64,000 nt of DNA from Bombella pluederhausensis (GCF_026385525.1 NZ_JANIDY010000001.1:248001-312000); one strand, 5' to 3'; shown: positions 8,537-17,716, numbered from the stretch's first letter. Made by a program: numbers and translations. Notes: generated by a model not told the origin, from the sequence alone.

Positions 8537-9769
8537 ATGAAGGATATGATGAAAGGGATCGGAAAGAGGTATGGGTCTCAGTCTCTTATCCGTCTTTCCC
8601 GCCGTAGTGTGTTAGGTGGCCTTGCCGGGCTGGCGGCGGCGCCACTTACCGGGCGTGCGCTTGGCTCTCTTGCCTCCGGGGCGAGTGTGATTTCAACCCC
8701 GCCCCGCACATGGGATGCTGCGGATACCCCCGTGAACCTGCCAGACCCGGATGTGCTGGCACTGGACCCGTCTTTCGGGCTCGTGAATTATGGGAACTCC
8801 CCTTTGCGGAAGCTCTGGCAGGGAACGGGCTGGCTGGAGGGGCCGGCATGGTGCACGGTTGGGCGCTTCCTGCTGCTGAGTGATACGATCACAAGCCAGC
8901 AATATCGGTATGATCCGGAGGATGGGCCGCAGGGGCATGTGAGCCTGTATCGGCGGGAGAGCTTCAATGCCAATGGTAATACCTTTGATGCTGAAGGGCG
9001 GCTGATTACCTGCGAGCATGGGATGCGCCGGGTGATCCGCTGGGAGCATGATGGCAGCGTGACCGTTTTGGCGGATCGCTATCGGGGTAAGACGCTTAAC
9101 TCTCCCAATGATGTCGTGGTGGTTCCCGATGGGGGCATCTGGTTCACGGACCCGGCCTATGGTGATGGCGTGGTGGAAGGCCATGCGGATGTGGATGGTC
9201 CTGCCAACCCGCAGCGTCACCTCAACCCGTATCTGGATGCGGAACTGACCAGCCAGTATGGTGGGTTGCGGCGGCAGGAGGATCATGTTTTCCGAGTGGA
9301 TGGTAAGACCGGAAAAATCGAGGCCATGCTGTCTCAGCATGATGTGGCAGGGCCGAACGGACTGTGCTTCTCTCCAGACGGTACAAAGCTGTATGTTGTG
9401 TCTTCCGCACCGGCCCCCGGCTCACAGCCACCTTTGCCGGATCATGCCATTCATGTGTTCGACATGAAGCAGGGACGGCCGACTAATGGTCGTCTTTTCA
9501 CGGATTTCACACTGGCCGGGCGGGCCATGCGCCCTGATGGTATTCGTGCTGATGTGGAAGGAAATCTCTGGTGTGGAGCATGGGGCCCGCTGGGGCTGTG
9601 TGGCGTGTTTGTCTATAACCCGCACGGCCAGATGATCGGTCGTATCCGACTGCCTGTTGGCTGCTCGAATCTCACCTTTGGCGGACCAAAACGTAATGTC
9701 CTCTATATGTGTTGTGGCACGGCCTTGTTCAGTCTTATCACCGCCACGCAGGGCGCAGGCCATAGCTGA
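8537..9769 (+). CDS. SMP-30/gluconolactonase-family protein, Tat-exported
   Basis: A 410-aa precursor with a twin-arginine signal (LSRRSVLGGLAGLAAAPLTG), so it should be exported folded to the periplasm. The mature part is a six-bladed propeller of the SMP-30/gluconolactonase/LRE type: EGPAW near the first metal-binding glutamate, NSPNDVVV with the metal-binding asparagine, VAGPNGLCFSPDGTKLYV, and RPDGIRADVEGNLWCGAW with the catalytic aspartate region. Members hydrolyse sugar lactones such as glucono-delta-lactone using a divalent metal. Periplasmic lactonase activity fits an organism that oxidises sugars at the membrane. The exact substrate is inferred from the family. Confidence 0.88.
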   Translation: MKDMMKGIGKRYGSQSLIRLSRRSVLGGLAGLAAAPLTGRALGSLASGASVISTPPRTWDAADTPVNLPDPDVLALDPSFGLVNYGNSPLRKLWQGTGWLEGPAWCTVGRFLLLSDTITSQQYRYDPEDGPQGHVSLYRRESFNANGNTFDAEGRLITCEHGMRRVIRWEHDGSVTVLADRYRGKTLNSPNDVVVVPDGGIWFTDPAYGDGVVEGHADVDGPANPQRHLNPYLDAELTSQYGGLRRQEDHVFRVDGKTGKIEAMLSQHDVAGPNGLCFSPDGTKLYVVSSAPAPGSQPPLPDHAIHVFDMKQGRPTNGRLFTDFTLAGRAMRPDGIRADVEGNLWCGAWGPLGLCGVFVYNPHGQMIGRIRLPVGCSNLTFGGPKRNVLYMCCGTALFSLITATQGAGHS

Positions 9770-9880
9770 CAGGTTACCCACAGTTCCGGCGGATGGAACG
9801 GTGGAGGAATCGGGGATGATGGTGTGAATTGCGGGTATGGGGACAGGGTGTTTTCATGGGATGAATGATAGAGGCAAGTG

Positions 9881-10792
9881 ATGAGACATCCACAGACCAT
9901 TCAGATTTTCCTCCCTTTGGGAGACCCCCAGAGCTTGCGTATAGCTTCAGTCACGACCCGTATCGTCAGTCTGATCGAGATTCCACGGGCGCAGCTGGAT
10001 GTCTTCCTGGAAAGGCCTGAAGCCGGGCAGGTCGGCATCTATTTCCTGTTTGGCGAGGACGACCAGACAGAGCAGTCGAAGGCTTATATCGGACAGACGG
10101 GTAAGCTGGGTGTACGGCTGAAGCAGCATAACGAGGGGAAGGATTTCTGGAACCGGGCTGTGGTGGCTGTTTCCCTGACAGCCAATCTGACCTTGACCCA
10201 TGCTTATTTCCTTGAGGCCATGTCTCTTGAAAGGGCCAATGCAGCGGGGCGTTACGTGCTGGATAACAGGACGGTCGGAACGTCCCCTCACACACCGGCC
10301 TATATGGAAGCCGAGTGCAGGGAACTGTTTGAGACCATCAATATTCTTTTGACGACCCTTGGCTATCCCATTTTCGAGCCTACTCTGAAAAGAGCCGTAC
10401 AGGACACACGGCAGGCAGGTGACGAAACCGGACGAGAGGAAGGGGAGATGTTCTTCTGTCAGGCAGAAGGTGTTGAGGGGCGAGGTTACTATACCGAGGA
10501 AGGTATGGTCGTCCTAAAGGGGTCTTACGGACGCAGGGCCTCTCAGGGGTTTGATACATATTCTCCCGGTTACGCTGCGAAGCGGCAGACTGCCATTGAG
10601 GAAGGGTTCTTGAAATGGGAACAGGACCGGCTGGTCCTGACACGGGACATGATCTTCAAGAATCCATCACCGGCAGCTAGCTTTCTGCTGGGGCGTTCCG
10701 CTAATGGCTGGACAGAATGGAAAGACGGGCAGGGACGAACTCTGTCGCACTGTGTGCGGGATGTTGATTCAGGAATGGATGCGGACGTCTGA
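9881..10792 (+). CDS. GIY-YIG nuclease-family protein with C-terminal DUF4357
   Basis: The N-terminal half (residues about 45-115) is a GIY-YIG domain: VGIYFLF, then about 11 residues, then AYIGQTGKLGVRLKQHN, with the arginine expected for this fold. The C-terminus ends in a DUF4357-type segment, SPAASFLLGRSANGWTEWKD. The combination occurs in bacterial proteins of unestablished role, often annotated as GIY-YIG nucleases. The frame also allows a GTG three bases upstream; the ATG at 9881 has GAGG at better spacing. Its 3' end overlaps the convergent gpmA gene by 24 bases. DNA cleavage is a family expectation, not shown here. Confidence 0.85.
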   Translation: MRHPQTIQIFLPLGDPQSLRIASVTTRIVSLIEIPRAQLDVFLERPEAGQVGIYFLFGEDDQTEQSKAYIGQTGKLGVRLKQHNEGKDFWNRAVVAVSLTANLTLTHAYFLEAMSLERANAAGRYVLDNRTVGTSPHTPAYMEAECRELFETINILLTTLGYPIFEPTLKRAVQDTRQAGDETGREEGEMFFCQAEGVEGRGYYTEEGMVVLKGSYGRRASQGFDTYSPGYAAKRQTAIEEGFLKWEQDRLVLTRDMIFKNPSPAASFLLGRSANGWTEWKDGQGRTLSHCVRDVDSGMDADV

Positions 10793-11488
10793 GGAGTCCA
10801 GAGAGTGGGCATGACGTGGTGTGCCTGTTTCATCACTCTCGTAAACTAATGGCGTCCCGGTCGGGATTTCCAGCGTCCGGGCATCTTCCGGGTCAAGGCC
10901 GTTGAGATGGCCGATGAGGGCCCGCATGACGGTTCCATGTGTGATGACAAGCAGGGACTGGCCCTGCCGTAGGCTGGGGAGCAGCGTGTCCTGCCAGTAG
11001 GGCAGAACCCGTTTCATGGTCGTGGCCAGACTTTCCGCCCGTGGAAGGTCACTTACGGGAATAGAAGCATAGCGTGGGTCATTGCCGGGATAGTGGGGAC
11101 TGTCCAAGGTTACCTCTGGTGGGGTGACGTCAAAGCCCCGCCGCCATTGCTGCACCTGTTCCCGCCCGTAACGGGCGATGGTGTCGTCCTTGTTCAGCCC
11201 CTGTAAGGCGCCATAATGACGCTCATTCAGCCGCCAGCTTCTATATTCCGGTAGCCATGCCTGATTGAGCTCGTCCAGACAGTGATGAAGCGTGTGAATG
11301 GTCCGTTTCAGCATGGAACAGTGCGCAGCATCAAAGAGGAAGCCATGTTCCCGCATCAGTTTACCGGCCTTGCGGGCTTCTTCATGGCCGCTGGCAGAGA
11401 GGTCCAGATCATTCCATCCTGTGAACAGGTTGGCTTCATTGCCTAAACTCTGCCCGTGGCGCATCAGTACCAGCCTTGTTTCTGCCAT
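10769..11488 (-). CDS. gpmA: 2,3-bisphosphoglycerate-dependent phosphoglycerate mutase
   Basis: Interconverts 3- and 2-phosphoglycerate in glycolysis. The phosphohistidine motif LVLMRHGQSLGNEANLFTGW is at the N-terminus, the conserved LNERHYGALQGLNKDD lies near residue 90, and the second histidine is in VITHGTVMRALIGHL. The 239-aa length fits the dPGM subfamily. GAGGAAACC precedes the ATG. The 3' end overlaps the GIY-YIG gene on the other strand. No irregularities are seen. Confidence 0.96.
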   Translation of the reverse strand: MAETRLVLMRHGQSLGNEANLFTGWNDLDLSASGHEEARKAGKLMREHGFLFDAAHCSMLKRTIHTLHHCLDELNQAWLPEYRSWRLNERHYGALQGLNKDDTIARYGREQVQQWRRGFDVTPPEVTLDSPHYPGNDPRYASIPVSDLPRAESLATTMKRVLPYWQDTLLPSLRQGQSLLVITHGTVMRALIGHLNGLDPEDARTLEIPTGTPLVYESDETGTPRHAHSLDSSDVRIHS

Positions 11489-11670
11489 GATGGTTTCCTC
11501 TTAATTCGTCAGGGCGCCTACCGCTGATAGGGGCATTGTGAAGCAGAATTGCAGGATATGTCGATTCAAGAAAGGCGGCAGGCCCTTATTATAATGCATG
11601 GCATATATTACTTGTCAGAATGATGAATATACGTCATGCCTTGAAGGGTGATTATGGAAGGGATCGGGTC

Positions 11671-12210
11671 ATGATTGATAATCAGCAGCAGGCGTTACTG
11701 AAGCAGGAAGGTAATTGCGGCATCATCATGGGGGCGTTGATTGTCCTCACGGGTATTCTCATGGCGATGACTCCCGTTCTGACAGTCATTTCCCTTACAG
11801 CCCTGATTGCGGCTGTTCTGCTGGTTGTTGGTATCTGTACTCTGGTGGATGTTTTCCGCCGTACGGGGATGGAACGCAGGATGCTGGATGGCCTTCTGGG
11901 CGTGTTCTTCATTGTTCTGGCCCTTCTGATTTTCTTTAATCCTGCCGGGTCGGCCGTGGGGCTGACAATCTGGGTTGCAGCCGGGTTCATTGTACGGGGC
12001 GTGATGGAGCTGGCCGGAATGGGGGCCTCACCTTATGGGCGCAGTTTCATGGCGCTGGATGCCATTGTGAACATTGTGTTGGGTGTGACGCTGTTTTGTA
12101 TCAATCCGATTACGGCACAGGCGGCACTAGGCTATTATGTGGCCATTAGCCTGATGTTCTGGGGGTTCTCCCTGATCCATCGAAGTGTTTTGCTGCGGCA
12201 TCTGGGCTGA
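11671..12210 (+). CDS. HdeD-like (DUF308) inner-membrane protein
   Basis: A 179-aa protein with six predicted membrane helices arranged as repeated pairs, matching the HdeD/DUF308 family. HdeD of E. coli is an inner-membrane protein of the acid-resistance island; its molecular function is not settled. The start at 11671 has GGAAGGGA seven bases upstream. An earlier in-frame ATG at 11620 lacks a ribosome site. A TATAAT at 11590-11595 could be the -10 element. It ends in a bidirectional terminator shared with the isocitrate dehydrogenase gene. Confidence 0.8.
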   Translation: MIDNQQQALLKQEGNCGIIMGALIVLTGILMAMTPVLTVISLTALIAAVLLVVGICTLVDVFRRTGMERRMLDGLLGVFFIVLALLIFFNPAGSAVGLTIWVAAGFIVRGVMELAGMGASPYGRSFMALDAIVNIVLGVTLFCINPITAQAALGYYVAISLMFWGFSLIHRSVLLRHLG

Positions 12211-12232
12211 TACTCATCATATCTGGATGAAG

Positions 12233-12262
12233 AAAAACCCGGCCTTTCATGGCCGGGTTTTT
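12233..12262. terminator. Bidirectional terminator between hdeD-like gene and isocitrate dehydrogenase
   Basis: AAAAACCCGGCC and GGCCGGGTTTTT form a perfect 12-bp stem around a 6-base loop. The A-tract on one side and T-tract on the other allow termination of the convergent genes in both directions. Confidence 0.85.
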
Positions 12263-12276
12263 CTATGGAAGGAGGT

Positions 12277-13335
12277 TCAGGCATCTTCCAGTGTTTTGAT
12301 GAGCGCAGCGGTGAACTGCTCTGTGGTGGCTGTACCGCCAAGGTCTCCCGTGCGTGTGCCTTTCTGGAGTGTGGTGGTGATGGCATTACGCAGTCGTGTT
12401 GCCAGAGCCTCATGGCCTGTATGGTCTAACATCAGCGCACTGGCGAGAAGCAGAGCCGTGGGGTTGGCTTTATTCTGCCCTGCAATATCCGGGGCAGAGC
12501 CATGTACAGCCTCAAAGATCGCCATATTCTCTCCGATATTGGCCCCCGGTGCCAGCCCAAGCCCGCCTGTCAGGCCGGATATCTGGTCTGAAAGAATATC
12601 GCCAAACAGATTCGTTGTGACGATCACATCAAATTGAGAGGGGTTCAGACAGAGCTGCATGGCGCAGGCATCAACGATGCGCTCATCACAGGCGATGCGC
12701 CCTTCATAGCGGGCAGCAACTTTTCGGCCTGTTTCCAGAAACAGGCCACTCATCAGCTTGAGGATGTTGGCCTTGTGGACGAGCGTCACCTTCTTGCGGC
12801 CATGCGCAAGGGCGTATTCAAAGGCGTGGGTCACGATGCGCTCACATTCGGCCCGTGTTGTGTACCCGGCGGAAAGCGCCATGCCCTGCGGGTCATCCCC
12901 TTGTGGGAGGTAATAGTCACGGGCGGCGTAATAGCCTTCGATATTTTCCCGTATCAGCACGATATCCAGCCCGTCATAGCGGCGCAGATCCTCCTGCGGG
13001 ATGAGCGTGCGGGCCGGGCGGATATTGGCATAGAGGTCGAATTTCTGTCGCAGCGTGACATTGACGGAGCGGAACCCCGTGCCGCTTGGTGTGGCCAGTG
13101 GAGCCTTAAGGGCAAGGCGGGTGCGTTCCAGACTGCGGAGGGTGGCTTCCGGCAGGGGAGTGCCTTCTTCTTCCAGCGCTGTAGCCCCGGCTTTCTGCTC
13201 ATCCCAGAGGAAAGGCGCACCAAGAGCTGTCAGAACTTTCCGGGTGGCTTGTGTAATTTCCGGGCCGATTCCATCACCGGGAATCAGGGTAACGGGGATG
13301 GGTTGTCCTGCTGTGGGGGATGTATGAGCCGACAT
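12277..13335 (-). CDS. Isocitrate dehydrogenase, NAD-type (isopropylmalate dehydrogenase superfamily)
   Basis: A beta-decarboxylating dehydrogenase of 352 aa. GDGIGPEI is near the N-terminus; the substrate-binding block has SVNVTLRQKFDLYANIRPART, the form seen in isocitrate and homoisocitrate dehydrogenases; the metal site is in VTTNLFGDILSD. The cofactor loop GSAPDIAGQNKANP has Asp-Ile where NADP enzymes of the E. coli Icd type have Lys-Tyr, pointing to NAD use. Its divergent placement beside gltA-acnA makes isocitrate the likely substrate; homoisocitrate or isopropylmalate are less likely. GGGAGAG precedes the ATG. Confidence 0.85.
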   Translation of the reverse strand: MSAHTSPTAGQPIPVTLIPGDGIGPEITQATRKVLTALGAPFLWDEQKAGATALEEEGTPLPEATLRSLERTRLALKAPLATPSGTGFRSVNVTLRQKFDLYANIRPARTLIPQEDLRRYDGLDIVLIRENIEGYYAARDYYLPQGDDPQGMALSAGYTTRAECERIVTHAFEYALAHGRKKVTLVHKANILKLMSGLFLETGRKVAARYEGRIACDERIVDACAMQLCLNPSQFDVIVTTNLFGDILSDQISGLTGGLGLAPGANIGENMAIFEAVHGSAPDIAGQNKANPTALLLASALMLDHTGHEALATRLRNAITTTLQKGTRTGDLGGTATTEQFTAALIKTLEDA

Positions 13336-13389
13336 GAGAACTCTCCCTGAAAATGGGGCCTGATGCCCCGTTTATGGCCGTGCCGTGCA

Positions 13390-13401
13390 GGGCATATGCC
13401 C
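13390..13401. promoter_or_regulatory. 12-bp perfect palindrome upstream of isocitrate dehydrogenase gene
   Basis: GGGCATATGCCC lies 55 bases upstream of the isocitrate dehydrogenase start, within the divergent promoter region shared with gltA. It may be an operator. Nothing in the sequence identifies the regulator, and a single 12-mer palindrome can occur by chance. Confidence 0.3.
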
Positions 13402-13503
13402 GCCTGCGATAATGACTTGATCATGCTTCATAACGATATGGCAAGGGTTTGAGCGTAAAGATGGCTCATCAGGTCGGCCGCTTGCAGGTGGCAGGAATAT
13501 GTG

Positions 13504-13521
13504 CGTTATTTGAATATAACG
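13504..13521. promoter_or_regulatory. Inverted repeat upstream of gltA
   Basis: CGTTAT and ATAACG are perfect reverse complements around a 6-base spacer (TTGAAT), 52 bases before the gltA start in an AT-rich stretch. This placement suits an operator overlapping the gltA promoter. The binding factor is unknown. Confidence 0.35.
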
Positions 13522-13573
13522 ATAACGAAACAAATAGGACTGTTCCGGTTTCTTTTCGTAGGGAGAGCGTATC

Positions 13574-14917
13574 ATGGGCATCAGAGACACAGCGGCAAGG
13601 CATGAGAATGCCGGGCAGTGGGTGCTTCATAAGGCGGATGAGTCGGCCCCGGCTGTTCATCTGGGCAGCATGGAAGGCCAGATGGGGCCGGACGTGGTGG
13701 ATATGCGAAACCTGTACAGGCAGGCAGGTGTATTCTCGTATGATCCCGGCTTTGCCAATACCGCATCCTGCGAGAGTGCTATTACCTATATCGATGGTGA
13801 AGAAGGCATATTGCTGCATCGTGGCTATCCGATTGAGCAGCTCTGCGAGAAAGCCAGTTTTCCAGATGTGGCGTGGCTTCTCTCTCATGGGGAGCTACCT
13901 GATGCCCAGCAGAAGGCCCATTTCGAACGTGGCCTGATGGTTGAGGCGCATCTGCATGAACAGATACGCAACTTCTTCAACGGGTTCCGGCGGGATTCCC
14001 ATCCCATGGCGATGCTCTGCGGAACATTGGCCGGGTTATCCAGCTTCTATGGCAATCAGGAAGCCGACCAGCGGCACCGCATCACGCCGGAAGAACGGGA
14101 GATGTCCACGCTGAGGCTGGTCGCCAAAATGCCGACCCTTGCGGCATGGGTCTATCGTTACAGCCGGGGCCTGCCATTGATCTACCCTCGTCCGGATTTG
14201 AGCTATGCGGAGAACTGCCTGCATATGCTGTTCTCCATGCCGGAAGCCCCGTGGGAGGTGAATCCCGTTCTGGCCCGTGCCTTTGACAGGATTCTGATCC
14301 TTCATGCCGATCATGGGCAGAATGTCTCCACTTCTACCGTGCGGACGGTTGGCTCCACGGGGGTTAATCCGTTTGCCTGTATTGCTGCCGGTGTGGCGGC
14401 CCTCTGGGGACCAGCGCATGGCGGTGCCAATGAAGCCGTGCTGGACATGCTGGATGAGATCGGCACGGTGGATGGTATCCCAGACTTCATGGAGCGGGTA
14501 CGGAACCGGGAAGATGGCACGAGGCTGATGGGCTTCGGGCACCGTGTCTATAAAAAGCTGGATCCACGGGCCGGGTTGATGCGGCGCATCTGTCATGAGG
14601 TTCTGGCCGAGCTGGGCATGGATCACGATCCCCGCCTTGAACTAGCCCTGAAGCTGGAAGAAACGGCCCTGAATGATGAATATTTCATTTCCCGGCGGCT
14701 TTACCCCAATGTGGATTTCTATTCCGGCATCATTCTGCGGGCGATGGGGATTCCGTCTTCCATGTTCACGGTCTTCTTTGCGGTGGCCCGAACGGCAGGC
14801 TGGGTCGCCCAGTGGAAGGAAATGCTGGAGAGCCGCCCCGGCATCAGCCGTCCCCGTGCCCTGTATGTAGGGCAGACGAGACGGGATGTTCCGTCCTCTT
14901 ACGGCGCAGAGAATTGA
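13574..14917 (+). CDS. gltA: Citrate synthase (type II, hexameric family)
   Basis: Condenses oxaloacetate and acetyl-CoA to citrate. The 447-aa protein has the type II layout: an N-terminal beta region with DPGFANTASCESAITYIDGEEGILLHRGYP-type sequence, then the helical core. Catalytic residues are visible: the histidine in LILHADHGQN, the second histidine in WGPAHGGANEA, and the aspartate in PNVDFYSG. The usual HADHEQNAST block reads HADHGQNVST here, a change next to the first catalytic histidine. TAGGGAGAG precedes the ATG. It is followed 31 bases later by aconitase and diverges from isocitrate dehydrogenase, so three consecutive TCA steps are clustered. Confidence 0.96.
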   Translation: MGIRDTAARHENAGQWVLHKADESAPAVHLGSMEGQMGPDVVDMRNLYRQAGVFSYDPGFANTASCESAITYIDGEEGILLHRGYPIEQLCEKASFPDVAWLLSHGELPDAQQKAHFERGLMVEAHLHEQIRNFFNGFRRDSHPMAMLCGTLAGLSSFYGNQEADQRHRITPEEREMSTLRLVAKMPTLAAWVYRYSRGLPLIYPRPDLSYAENCLHMLFSMPEAPWEVNPVLARAFDRILILHADHGQNVSTSTVRTVGSTGVNPFACIAAGVAALWGPAHGGANEAVLDMLDEIGTVDGIPDFMERVRNREDGTRLMGFGHRVYKKLDPRAGLMRRICHEVLAELGMDHDPRLELALKLEETALNDEYFISRRLYPNVDFYSGIILRAMGIPSSMFTVFFAVARTAGWVAQWKEMLESRPGISRPRALYVGQTRRDVPSSYGAEN

Positions 14918-14948
14918 ACAGAAAGACGCAGGAAAGCGGGAGCATATC

Positions 14949-17639
14949 ATGAGTGAGATGAACGGGGCCGAGGGGCAGGGAACCATTGCGTGGCAGACGC
15001 TGGAGCATGAAGGGCGGAGCTATCGTTATGTGCCCCTCCCGCTAGTGCTGGCGGAAGCCGGAGAAAAGGCACTGCGCCTGCCTTATGCGCTGAAGATCGT
15101 GTTGGAGAATGTTCTGCGGCAGGGGCGGCATGATGCAGCTTCACTGGTGACGGGTTGGGCTGAGACCTGTCATTCCGAGGGGGAAATTCCCTTTTGTCCT
15201 GCCCGTATCCTGATGCAGGATTTTACAGGCGTGCCCGCCGTGGTGGACCTCGCCGCCATGCGGGATGGCATGAAGGCGTTGGGGGGTGACCCGGAAAAGG
15301 TCAATCCGTTCATTCCTGTGGATCTCGTGATTGACCATTCCGTGACGGTGGATGTGGCCGGGCAGAAAGATGCTCTGGCGCAGAATGTTGCCCATGAGTT
15401 CAGCCGCAACCGGGAGCGTTACAGCTTCCTACGCTGGGGGCAGCAGGCGTTCGAGAATTTCCGGGTTATTCCACCAGAGGCAGGCATCTGCCATCAGGTG
15501 AATCTGGAATATCTGGCTCCGCTGGTCATGCGGAAGGAAGAAAAGGGCGTGACGACCCTGTTCCCGGATACGGTCTTTGGAACGGACAGTCACACGACCA
15601 TGATCAATGGCCTCGGTGTTCTGGGTTGGGGTGTTGGCGGGATTGAGGCGGAAGCTGCCGCTCTGGGCGAAGCCATCGCCATGCGCCTGCCCGATGTTGT
15701 GGGCGTGTATCTGGAAGGACGGCCCGCTCCCGGCGTGACGGCCACGGATATCGTGCTGACCCTGACAGAACTGCTCCGGGCAGAGGGGGTTGTTGGCAAG
15801 TTTGTAGAGTTCTTCGGGCCTGCGCTGGATCATCTGCCGGTGGCGGACCGGGCCACCATTGCCAATATGGCCCCGGAATATGGAGCGACCTGTGGCTATT
15901 TCCCACCCGATGCGCTGACGATGGAGTATCTGGCCCTGACAGGTCGTTCTCCGGATCATATCCGTCTCGTGGAAGCCTATCTGCGGAAGCAGGGTCTGTT
16001 CCGTGAAGGTGGTGAGGAACCGCTTTTCACCACCGTGCTGCGGCTGGACCTTGCTACCGTGAAGCCTTCTGTCGCCGGACCGAAAACACCATCCCAGCGT
16101 CACGACCTTCCCGCTGTGGCAGAGACAAGCCGTGCTGCGCTGGCGGCTGAGAAGCAGAATGATGCCCGTCTGCCCATCCGCACGGAAGATGCGGCTCTTG
16201 CGGAGGAAACGCTGGGGGCTGGGGATGTCGTGCTGGCGGCGATCACTTCCTGCACCAACACGTCCAACCCGGCCGCCATGCTGACGGCTGGTCTTCTGGC
16301 CCGAAAAGCTCGCCAGAGGGGGCTGAAAGTGGCGAGACGCATCAAGACCTCTCTGGCTCCGGGCAGTCAGGCCGTGACCCGCTATCTGGAACGGGCCGGT
16401 CTGCTGGAAGATTTCGCTGCGCTGGGCTTCGAGATTGTCGGCTATGGCTGCACGACCTGCATCGGCAATAGCGGGCCGTTGCAGGCTGATATTGCCCGGA
16501 CGATCACGGAGCATGATCTGACAGTTGCCGCCGTGCTGTCGGGCAACCGTAATTTCGAGGGGCGTGTGTCCCCCTATACGAAGCTGAATTACATCACCAG
16601 CCCGCCACTCGTGATGGCTTATGCTTTGGCCGGGACCGTGACACGGGACCTGACGACCGAACCGCTAGGGCATGACGAAGCTGGCAAGCCTGTTATGTTG
16701 GCCGATATCTGGCCTGCTGGGGAGGAGCTGGCTCAGCTCATGGTACAGTCGGTTGTGGCAGAAGCCTTCTCTCGTGGCTATGCCACTGTGGAGCAGGGAC
16801 CAGCCCAGTGGCAGGCACTGGGAGACGGCAAGGCTGGAGCCACTTTTGCGTGGGATGAAACATCTACCTACATTCATTCGCCGCCATGGTTGGAGGCAGC
16901 GGGCGGAGGGGTAGGGCCTATCCGCAATGCCCGGATTCTGGCCCTGTTCGGGGACAACATTACGACTGACCATATCTCCCCGGCAGGGACGATTGCAGGA
17001 CATTCGCCTGCGGCCCGATATCTGAGGGAGCATGGGGTGGCTCCGGCGCAGTTCAATTCCTATGGCAGCCGACGGGGGAATGATCTTGTCATGGCACGGG
17101 GGACGTTCGCCAATATCCGCATTCGGAATGAGATGATTCCCGGCAGTGAAGGCGGCATAACCCGGCACTGGCCCGATGGTGAGGAAGGGTCAATCTTCGA
17201 TGTCGCTGCCCGTTACCAGCAGGATCAGGTACCGCTGGTTGTGGTCGCCGGGCGGAATTACGGCATGGGGTCATCACGGGACTGGGCGGCGAAAGGCCCC
17301 CGCCTTCTGGGTGTGAAGGCCGTGATTGCTGAAGACTTTGAGCGGATTCACAGGGCCAATCTGGCCGGGATGGGGATTCTGCCCATCACCTTCCCCAAGG
17401 GCGTGACCCGTCAGACGCTGGGCCTGACAGGGCAGGAGCAGGTGAGCATCGACCTGTCTGATCAGCTGGAACCTCGGCAGCCTGTTCAGGTGCGCTTTAC
17501 TGCCCCGGATGGGACAGAGCAGGCCATTCAGGCAATTCTCCAGCTGGAGACGGAGGCCGAGCTGGCTTACATCGTTCAGGGAGGTATCCTGCCCTATGTG
17601 CTGCGGCGTATTGCGGCGGCTGATGGGGTGGCCGTGTAA
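14949..17639 (+). CDS. acnA: Aconitate hydratase A
   Basis: Isomerises citrate to isocitrate. The 896-aa length and domain order match the AcnA/IRP1 family. The three [4Fe-4S] cysteines are visible in TSCTNTSNPAAM and GYGCTTCIGNSGPL. An FGTDSHTTMINGLGVLGWGVGG-type block and the swivel-domain RNYGMGSSRDWAAKGP are also present. The frame is open further upstream into gltA, but the ATG at 14949 follows AGGAAAGCGGGAG and gives the normal N-terminus. It is likely co-transcribed with gltA. Confidence 0.96.
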   Translation: MSEMNGAEGQGTIAWQTLEHEGRSYRYVPLPLVLAEAGEKALRLPYALKIVLENVLRQGRHDAASLVTGWAETCHSEGEIPFCPARILMQDFTGVPAVVDLAAMRDGMKALGGDPEKVNPFIPVDLVIDHSVTVDVAGQKDALAQNVAHEFSRNRERYSFLRWGQQAFENFRVIPPEAGICHQVNLEYLAPLVMRKEEKGVTTLFPDTVFGTDSHTTMINGLGVLGWGVGGIEAEAAALGEAIAMRLPDVVGVYLEGRPAPGVTATDIVLTLTELLRAEGVVGKFVEFFGPALDHLPVADRATIANMAPEYGATCGYFPPDALTMEYLALTGRSPDHIRLVEAYLRKQGLFREGGEEPLFTTVLRLDLATVKPSVAGPKTPSQRHDLPAVAETSRAALAAEKQNDARLPIRTEDAALAEETLGAGDVVLAAITSCTNTSNPAAMLTAGLLARKARQRGLKVARRIKTSLAPGSQAVTRYLERAGLLEDFAALGFEIVGYGCTTCIGNSGPLQADIARTITEHDLTVAAVLSGNRNFEGRVSPYTKLNYITSPPLVMAYALAGTVTRDLTTEPLGHDEAGKPVMLADIWPAGEELAQLMVQSVVAEAFSRGYATVEQGPAQWQALGDGKAGATFAWDETSTYIHSPPWLEAAGGGVGPIRNARILALFGDNITTDHISPAGTIAGHSPAARYLREHGVAPAQFNSYGSRRGNDLVMARGTFANIRIRNEMIPGSEGGITRHWPDGEEGSIFDVAARYQQDQVPLVVVAGRNYGMGSSRDWAAKGPRLLGVKAVIAEDFERIHRANLAGMGILPITFPKGVTRQTLGLTGQEQVSIDLSDQLEPRQPVQVRFTAPDGTEQAIQAILQLETEAELAYIVQGGILPYVLRRIAAADGVAV

Positions 17640-17716
17640 CCCTAACCCACAGTTTTCCTGATGATGTGAGGGCGTGTTGGTGTTACGGTGCCTGCACTGA
17701 CCGTAGAAGGAGAAAA

